A program made the translations under genes and the position numbers. From Rhodobacterales bacterium LSUCC0031 (GTDB lineage Bacteria; Pseudomonadota; Alphaproteobacteria; Rhodobacterales; Rhodobacteraceae), in assembly GCA_015689735.1 (NCBI GenBank), contig WVSP01000001.1, positions 918,001 through 982,000 on the forward strand: a stretch of DNA of 64,000 nucleotides, written 5' to 3'. Below are positions 60,135 through 64,000 of this stretch, piece after piece. Positions within the stretch are counted from its first letter, which is position 1. The number at the start of each line of letters is the position of its first letter. Below the pieces are notes generated by a model that saw only the letters and a list, made by a program, of their open reading frames with translations, made no database searches and was not told the DNA's origin.

Positions 60135-61390
60135 GTTGTGCATCGATCACGGAGATGGTGGCGCGAAATCTTTGCACCGGCTGCGGTGCATGCGCTGGCG
60201 CATTCCCCAACCACATCAAAATGGTTGATGATCCCGTCAACGGCCGCCGGCCTGTCGCGGCAGAAACCCCACAGGGCCGCCGCGCGGAAAAGGAAGCCGT
60301 TGCTTGGTGCGCAGGGGGCGACAGCGACTGGCGCGATCTTAATCGGACCGATGCAATCGATCGCGACTGGGGACCAGTGCTTGCCGCATGGGAGGGCTGG
60401 GCTCAAGATGACGAGATCCGCCATCGCGGATCATCAGGTGGTGCAGTAACCGCACTGGCGCATTTCGCCTTGACCAGTGGCACGGCCAATGGAGTCGCCC
60501 ATATCGCGGCGCGCGCCGACGATCCGCGCCTGAATGAAGCTGTGATCAGCCGCAACCGTGCCGGGCTATTGCGCGGCGCAGGCTCGCGCTACGCGCAGGC
60601 AAGCCCCGCCGAAAGCCTTGGCGCGATTGCGCAAGGCAACGAAAAGGTGGCCTTTGTCGGCAAGCCCTGCGATGTTGCATCAGTCCATAAGGCGATGCGT
60701 ACGGATCTGTCGCTTGCCGCCAAGATCCCGCTGACCATCGCGATTTTCTGTGCAGGTGCGCCCAATCTTGTTGCGACCGACCGTTTGCTGGACCGTCTCG
60801 GCGTACCGCGTGACGCGCGCCTTGTCGATCTGCGCTACCGTGGCGCGGGCTGGCCCGGGTTGATGCAAGCGGAATGGGTCGATCGCGACGGCTCCCAGCA
60901 TCACAGCACTGGCATCACCTATGCCGAAGGCTGGGGGCGCATTTTGCAATCCGAGCGACGCTGGCGGTGCCGGGTGTGTGCCGACCATAGCGGCGCTTTC
61001 GCGGATATCTCGGTCGGCGATCCGTGGCACGCACCGCCAAATGGCGAGACCGATGCAGGGCGGTCGCTGATCATCGCGCGCACGCCCCGCGGTCGGGCCT
61101 TTGTGGTAGCTGCAATTAGGGCCGGTGTGCTCGTTGCCGAGGCACGGCCACGCGATGTGATCGCGGCGGCCCAGCCGAACCTGAAGGCAACACATGGCGC
61201 GGTATGGGGCCGGCGGATGGCGATGCGCACGATTGGCCTGCGTGCGCCGCGCGACCGGGGGCAGGGGCTTTTGCGATTGTGGCTCGGTCTGCCGTTGAAA
61301 GAAAAACTGCAATCCGTTGCCGGGACATGGAAGCGGATATGGCGCGAACGCCTGTGGCGGCGCGTGACCATCCGGGGGATCGCACGATGA
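60131..61390 (+). CDS. FrhB-like (coenzyme F420 hydrogenase beta subunit family) protein of a polysaccharide locus
   Basis: The 419-residue protein has N-terminal C-T-G-C-G-A-C (15-21), an iron-sulfur-type Cys cluster, R-H-R-G-S-S-G-G-A-V (about 97-106), the flavin/F420-associated motif of the family, V-G-K-P-C-D near 176, and C-R-V-C-A-D-H with S-V-G-D-P-W-H (about 280-300). F420 hydrogenase subunits are not expected here; relatives in polysaccharide loci are thought to reduce or modify sugars. The ATG overlaps the flippase stop by four bases. Confidence 0.85.
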   Translation: MSCASITEMVARNLCTGCGACAGAFPNHIKMVDDPVNGRRPVAAETPQGRRAEKEAVAWCAGGDSDWRDLNRTDAIDRDWGPVLAAWEGWAQDDEIRHRGSSGGAVTALAHFALTSGTANGVAHIAARADDPRLNEAVISRNRAGLLRGAGSRYAQASPAESLGAIAQGNEKVAFVGKPCDVASVHKAMRTDLSLAAKIPLTIAIFCAGAPNLVATDRLLDRLGVPRDARLVDLRYRGAGWPGLMQAEWVDRDGSQHHSTGITYAEGWGRILQSERRWRCRVCADHSGAFADISVGDPWHAPPNGETDAGRSLIIARTPRGRAFVVAAIRAGVLVAEARPRDVIAAAQPNLKATHGAVWGRRMAMRTIGLRAPRDRGQGLLRLWLGLPLKEKLQSVAGTWKRIWRERLWRRVTIRGIAR

Positions 61391-62364
61391 CGCTGGGGGC
61401 GGCGCTTGCAGCGGGACGCACGGGCAATCTTGATCTGTTGCGGTTGATGCTCGCCGCGTCGGTCGTGATCAGCCATGCGTGGCCCTTGGCCCTCGGTCCC
61501 GGAACGCCTGAACCCTTGGCGGGTCTGACGGGCCATGCGCTTGGCGGCTGGGCGGTGGCGCTGTTCTTTTTCCTCTCGGGACTTTTGATCACCGCCAGTG
61601 CCGAACGCAGACGTGCGGGCCAATTTTGGAAAGCGCGGATTCTGCGGATTTTCCCTGGCCTCGGCGTGGCGCTTTTGGTCACACTGACGCTGGCCTTGGC
61701 CAGTGGCAGCATGCCGGGTTTGGCCGAGGCGTTGACATGGTTCATCCGCGCGCTGACGCTTGTGTCGATTGAACACCGCCTGTCGGGCGCATTTGCGGCC
61801 AATCCTTATGCCGGGGTCGTCAATGGCCCGCTCTGGAGCCTCTTTCACGAGGTCGCCGCCTATGGCGTGTGTTTCCTTTTCGTGGCCTTGGGCGGCACTC
61901 GCCGGCCGCGCGCGGTCTTGGGCGTGATCGCGGGGGCGGCGTTGTCTGTAAGCTTGGCCGCGTATTTGCCAGCCCGTGCAGCCACATTCGCACCATTGTT
62001 CTTGGCCTTTGCGATGGGCATGGCGGCGCATGTCTGGCGCGACCGGCTTGTGTTGCGCCCCGTCATGGCCGTCGTGGCCTTGCCATTGATCGTGGTGCTG
62101 CCTTGGGGACTTGCCGTGGCGGTTCTGGCCTATGCCTGCCTGTCGGTCGCCCTTTGCGCGCCAGAGCGCGCGCTGTCTGCCGATCTCTCTTATGGGGTGT
62201 ATATCTATGGTTGGCCGGTTGCGCAGACGATTGTCCACCTCCATCCTGGGCTTGACCCCTTGGCGTTGGCGGCTACGAGCCTTGCGGCGACGGTACCCTT
62301 TGCGGTGTTCAGTTGGTACGCAGTCGAGCGTCCGGCGCTTGCGCGCCGATGGGCGCGGGTCTAG
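61387..62364 (+). CDS. Membrane acyltransferase (family 3)
   Basis: The 325-residue protein has about ten hydrophobic segments and opens N-L-D-L-L-R-L-M-L-A-A-S-V-V-I-S-H-A-W, with the conserved His, then F-F-F-L-S-G-L-L-I-T and R-I-L-R-I-F-P, all family marks. G-P-L-W-S-L-F-H-E lies near 142. It should acetylate or otherwise acylate sugars of the polysaccharide. ATG overlaps the previous stop (ATGA). Confidence 0.9.
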   Translation: MTLGAALAAGRTGNLDLLRLMLAASVVISHAWPLALGPGTPEPLAGLTGHALGGWAVALFFFLSGLLITASAERRRAGQFWKARILRIFPGLGVALLVTLTLALASGSMPGLAEALTWFIRALTLVSIEHRLSGAFAANPYAGVVNGPLWSLFHEVAAYGVCFLFVALGGTRRPRAVLGVIAGAALSVSLAAYLPARAATFAPLFLAFAMGMAAHVWRDRLVLRPVMAVVALPLIVVLPWGLAVAVLAYACLSVALCAPERALSADLSYGVYIYGWPVAQTIVHLHPGLDPLALAATSLAATVPFAVFSWYAVERPALARRWARV

Positions 62365-62367
62365 TCG

Positions 62368-63681
62368 ATGCAGGCCGTCGCCCACCCACAGGTGCGCAGG
62401 ATATTCGGCGTGCCGGTTGTCATCGCGGTGTTTCTCGTTGCGATGATGTTGCCGACTGCGGTTTCCGTCAACCTTGGCGGCTTGCGCTTGTCGGCCTACC
62501 GCGTGGTGCTGATCGTGTTGTTCCTGCCGATGCTGGTGCAGCTTTTCTCCGGGCGCAAAGGGCGGGTACACCTGTTCGATGTGCTGGTCTTTGCACATTG
62601 CGCATGGGCGGTGCTCGCCTTAATCAAATGGGGCGGCTTCGCCCGTGGGATCGAGTCAGGCGGCATCTATGTCGTGGAATTTGCCGGCGCATATCTGCTG
62701 GCGCGCCTCTATATCCGTTCTTTTCACGATTTCGCAGCCATGGCGCGGGCCTATGTTGGGCTTGTGCTTGCGACCTTGGTATTTACCATTCCGGAGGCGC
62801 TGACCGGGATCCATTTCCTGCATGATGGCATCTCCGGCGCGCTCGGCGGGCCGATGGCTCCCTATATCGACCCGCGGATGGGGCTTGAGCGCACCTTTGG
62901 CCCCTTTGATCATCCTATCCTTTACGGTGTTTTCTCGGCTGCGGCCTTTTCGCTGGCCTACTTCGTCGTGGCAGAGCGGCGATTGCTGAATTTCAAGGGT
63001 ATGGCCAAGGTCACGGGCGTTGGGCTCGCAACTTTCATGTCGGCCTCGGGTGGGCCTTATGTCGTCTTGATGATGCAAGGTTTCGTGGCAGCCTGGCAGC
63101 GTGTCTTGGGCGAGGTCCAAGGCCGGTGGGCCGCGCTCTTTACGATGTTTGCGATGATGTACATCGCGATCGATCTTTTCTCGGCCAAAACGCCTTTTCA
63201 CGTCTTCGTCAATAACTTCACCTTTTCGCGGCAATCCGCCTACAACCGCATCTTGATTTTCGAGTTCGGCTCGGCCGAGGTCGCGCGCCACCCGTTTTTC
63301 GGGATCGGCCTTGGCGACTGGGAGCGGCCATCATGGATGTCCGACAGCATGGACAATTTCTGGTTGGTTACAGCGGTACGCTATGGGCTTCCGGCCTTGT
63401 TCTTGCTTATGGCGCTGCTCTTGGGGCTGGTTTGGGCCGTCGGACAACGCAAGGATTTGCCGCCCGAATGGCGGCGTGCGCGCCATGCTTGGGCCTTCAC
63501 GCTTTTTGGCATCACTGTTGCCGCGGCGACCGTGCATCTTTGGAACGCGCTCTTTGTGCTGTTCTTGTTTCTCATCGGATCGGGGGCATGGCTGCTTGAC
63601 GCGCGGCCGACCCTTGCCCGCCCCACGCCATCGGCGTTGGCATCGCAAAGACGGGCTGTGCAACCCGATCGCCTGTTTTGA
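62368..63681 (+). CDS. O-antigen ligase/polymerase-like membrane protein
   Basis: The 437-residue protein has about ten membrane segments, a large periplasmic loop (about 145-200, with R-T-F-G-P-F-D-H-P-I) and a later block G-I-G-L-G-D-W-E, typical of WaaL/Wzy-type enzymes. It lies three bases after the acyltransferase gene. A polymerase or ligase for the exported repeat unit is the likely role; which of the two cannot be settled. Confidence 0.82.
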   Translation: MQAVAHPQVRRIFGVPVVIAVFLVAMMLPTAVSVNLGGLRLSAYRVVLIVLFLPMLVQLFSGRKGRVHLFDVLVFAHCAWAVLALIKWGGFARGIESGGIYVVEFAGAYLLARLYIRSFHDFAAMARAYVGLVLATLVFTIPEALTGIHFLHDGISGALGGPMAPYIDPRMGLERTFGPFDHPILYGVFSAAAFSLAYFVVAERRLLNFKGMAKVTGVGLATFMSASGGPYVVLMMQGFVAAWQRVLGEVQGRWAALFTMFAMMYIAIDLFSAKTPFHVFVNNFTFSRQSAYNRILIFEFGSAEVARHPFFGIGLGDWERPSWMSDSMDNFWLVTAVRYGLPALFLLMALLLGLVWAVGQRKDLPPEWRRARHAWAFTLFGITVAAATVHLWNALFVLFLFLIGSGAWLLDARPTLARPTPSALASQRRAVQPDRLF

Positions 63682-63705
63682 CCGGCACCACCAAGGAGAC
63701 CCCGG

Positions 63706-64000
63706 ATGGATCTGTCCATAGTCATCGTCAACTGGAACACCCGCGATTTGCTGCGCGATTGCCTTGGATCGGTCTTTCAAGGGCTTGGCGCGCTCAAGGC
63801 TGAAGTTCTCGTGGTGGACAATGCCTCGAGCGATGGGTCTTGCGCGATGCTGCGCCAACTGTTCCCACAGGTGCATCTGATCGAGAATGAACACAATCTT
63901 GGCTTTGCGGCTGGCAACAATGTTGCGCTGCGCCGTGCCAAAGGGCGGCATGTGCTGCTGCTGAACACCGATACGCTGGTGCGCGGGCATGTCTTGCCCG
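63706..64000 (+). CDS. Family 2 glycosyltransferase, N-terminal part (3' end outside window)
   Basis: 98 residues are visible: [16 protein letters not shown] at the start, [10 protein letters not shown] near 36-45, N-L-G-F-A-A-G-N-N near 64-72 and L-L-N-T-D-T near 85-90, all canonical for GT2 rhamnosyl-type transferases. ATG at 63706 has AAGGAG upstream. The frame is open at the window end. Confidence 0.93.
   Translation, partial: MDLSIVIVNWNTRDLLRDCLGSVFQGLGALKAEVLVVDNASSDGSCAMLRQLFPQVHLIENEHNLGFAAGNNVALRRAKGRHVLLLNTDTLVRGHVLP

Noticed and set aside
1-64000. CRISPR arrays, tRNA, rRNA, insertion sequences, integrases, attachment sites
   Set aside because: Looked for and not recognised by eye; short or diverged elements could be missed.

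Overview
The window is a high-GC stretch of an alphaproteobacterial chromosome, most likely from the order Rhodobacterales. About 57 kb of it is one nearly complete polar-type flagellar supercluster, followed by about 6.4 kb of an extracellular or surface polysaccharide locus. The gene content resembles the Fla1 system of Rhodobacter (Cereibacter) sphaeroides: its own RpoN, a FleQ-type activator, FlhF/FlhG, FliA/FlgM, FlgP/FlgT, a short FlgJ with a separate SltF-like transglycosylase, and a MotF-like FliL relative. Taxonomy and product names come from reading the sequence alone. No database search was run.

Layout: (1) 2-12190, plus strand: end of fliF, then fliGHIJ, fliKLMN, fliOPQR and flhB. 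(2) 12190-15041, plus strand: six small unrecognised or barely recognised genes (a two-helix membrane protein, a Cys-rich miniprotein, a membrane coiled-coil protein, a PDZ-like membrane protein and two Crp-fold-like single-domain proteins). (3) 15052-20639: rpoN (minus), flagellin (plus), motF-like and a small ORF (minus), sltF-like (plus). (4) 20649-35750, minus strand: flgBCDEFGHIJKL, with very large FlgE (1374 aa) and FlgK (1416 aa). (5) 35847-37312, plus: an unknown gene and an extra FlgE/F/G-family gene. (6) 37362-42870, minus: flhA-flhF-flhG-fliA and an unknown gene. (7) 43149-46230, plus: flgP-flgT-flgA-flgM-flgN. (8) 46315-47973, minus: three accessory genes. (9) 48167-51885, plus: motA, motB, fliD. 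(10) 51970-57509: fleQ-like activator, a hybrid histidine kinase with a small secreted partner, and a LuxR-type response regulator. (11) 57643-64000, plus: pyruvyl transferase, flippase, FrhB-like protein, acyltransferase, O-antigen-ligase-like protein and the start of a family 2 glycosyltransferase.

Regulation can be read from the DNA. Nine sites fit the sigma-54 -24/-12 pattern (GG-N10-GC in a TGGCAC-N5-TTGCA context) in front of fliK, fliO, sltF, flgG, flgB, the gene at 35847, the gene at 36497, flhA and flgP. Five sites fit a local sigma-28 pattern, TAAM-N14/15-GTCGTTWW or close to it, in front of flagellin, fliD, flgM, the Crp-fold pair at 14341 and the accessory pair at 47366. This gives a simple hierarchy: FleQ plus RpoN turn on basal body, export and hook genes and fliA; FliA, released when FlgM is exported, turns on late genes.

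Most unusual points: two divergent sigma-54 promoters share one TTGCAA -12 box (flgB/35847); a perfect sigma-28-like site lies antisense inside fleQ; a pair of degenerate Crp-like proteins appears to be a late flagellar transcript; FlgE and FlgK are very large; and a module of unknown membrane proteins follows flhB. No tRNA, rRNA, CRISPR array, insertion sequence or integrase was recognised.
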